A stretch of 64,000 bases of DNA, from positions 13,327,950 to 13,391,949 of the forward strand of contig NC_037596.1 of NCBI RefSeq assembly GCF_003073045.1. Reading direction: 5' to 3'. Below, piece by piece: positions 63,655 to 64,000 of this stretch. The DNA comes from Pomacea canaliculata. Lineage: Eukaryota; Mollusca; Gastropoda; Architaenioglossa; Ampullariidae. A program made the translations under genes and the position numbers. The notes under the pieces were generated by a model. The model was given only the letters and a program-made list of their open reading frames with translations. It ran no database searches and was not told the DNA's origin. The first letter of the stretch is position 1. Every line of letters begins with the position of its first letter.

Positions 63655-64000
63655 CTTAGTCCAGGGCGGAAGCCAATGCAAGTCCGTTGACTCAGGTCCG
63701 GCAGATCCGTCAGCCCCCCGCACTCCGCCCCCACACCCCCAGCTTGCCGCAAGACTCCAGAGTCAAAGCCGGGGAGTCCAGTCATGGGCCGGCCACAGAA
63801 CCAACACGTGTCCAAGTCGTAGCTGTCCGCGATGGACCGCTTGGCCAGCACGGCTGAGATTTCCCCCAGGAACCGCGCATAGCCGTTCTTCCTCCGGTAG
63901 ATGTCGGGGCTGGGCGCGGGGCTGGGGGTGGTGCCCGTCACGGACGAGCAGGCAGACAGTGACGTCACGCTGGCCGAGCGCGGGCTGCTGCTGGATGGAC
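63655..64000 (-). CDS. PHLDB/LL5-type gene, upstream Ser-rich exon (partial)
   Basis: Open from the window edge; donor GTAAGG after AG (phase 2). Begins PSSSSPRSASVTSLSACSS, then PSPAPSPDIYRRKNGYARFL, GEISAVLAKRSIADSYDLD, CWFCGRPMTGLPGF and SQRTCIGFRPGL. The Ser/Pro-rich start is typical of the disordered region between the N-terminal FHA domain and the coiled coil in PHLDB proteins. The C-W-F-C pair is notable. The 5' part of the gene lies beyond the window. GC content is clearly higher than in the receptor array. Confidence 0.75.

Overview
This window is animal nuclear DNA, most likely from a protostome and probably a gastropod or other mollusc. It is AT-rich, with short exons, long introns, GT-AG splice sites, many microsatellites, LINE and SINE remnants and AATAAA signals; there are no prokaryotic operons. 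The species cannot be named from the sequence. All gene models below were assembled by eye from splice sites, phase and comparison among copies within the window.

Positions 1 to about 45.2 kb, plus strand: a tandem array of one gene family that I do not recognise. There are ten readable units (called A to J here) and two more eroded copies. A full unit has a signal-peptide exon ending in a split Cys codon, one ~340-nt exon for a ~113-residue ectodomain with four conserved Cys and several N-glycosylation sequons, one or two short linker exons, a Thr-rich stalk exon and a transmembrane exon. Almost all junctions are phase 1, so exons can be swapped or skipped in frame. A is frameshifted; B, C and H have intact signal and ectodomain exons; D is broken; E has a frameshifted signal exon but is otherwise intact through its TM; F has lost its ectodomain but keeps linker, stalk, TM and a local last exon; G has signal, ectodomain and TM with a frame problem in the stalk; I has an intact ectodomain but a mutated first donor; J is the most complete, with one frameshift in the ectodomain. 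J continues into twelve cytoplasmic exons (39.35-44.96 kb), six of which are related cassettes each carrying one acidic-Tyr-x-x-hydrophobic motif. The parts are those of a fast-evolving family of type I surface receptors with tyrosine-based signalling tails, organised like immune or allorecognition receptor clusters. An ISRE-like GAAANNGAAA element lies 73-100 nt upstream of the start codon in several units.

Positions 45.3-64 kb: the minus strand carries the 3' half of a PHLDB/LL5-type gene. Five exons join in frame: a Ser-rich region, a coiled coil, and a C-terminal PH domain ending at 50027. It faces the receptor array tail to tail and is a useful single-copy anchor. The rest is intron or intergenic sequence with LINE fragments and simple repeats.

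The many 1-2 nt lesions could be real pseudogenisation (birth-and-death evolution) or assembly indels; this matters most for J, E and G.
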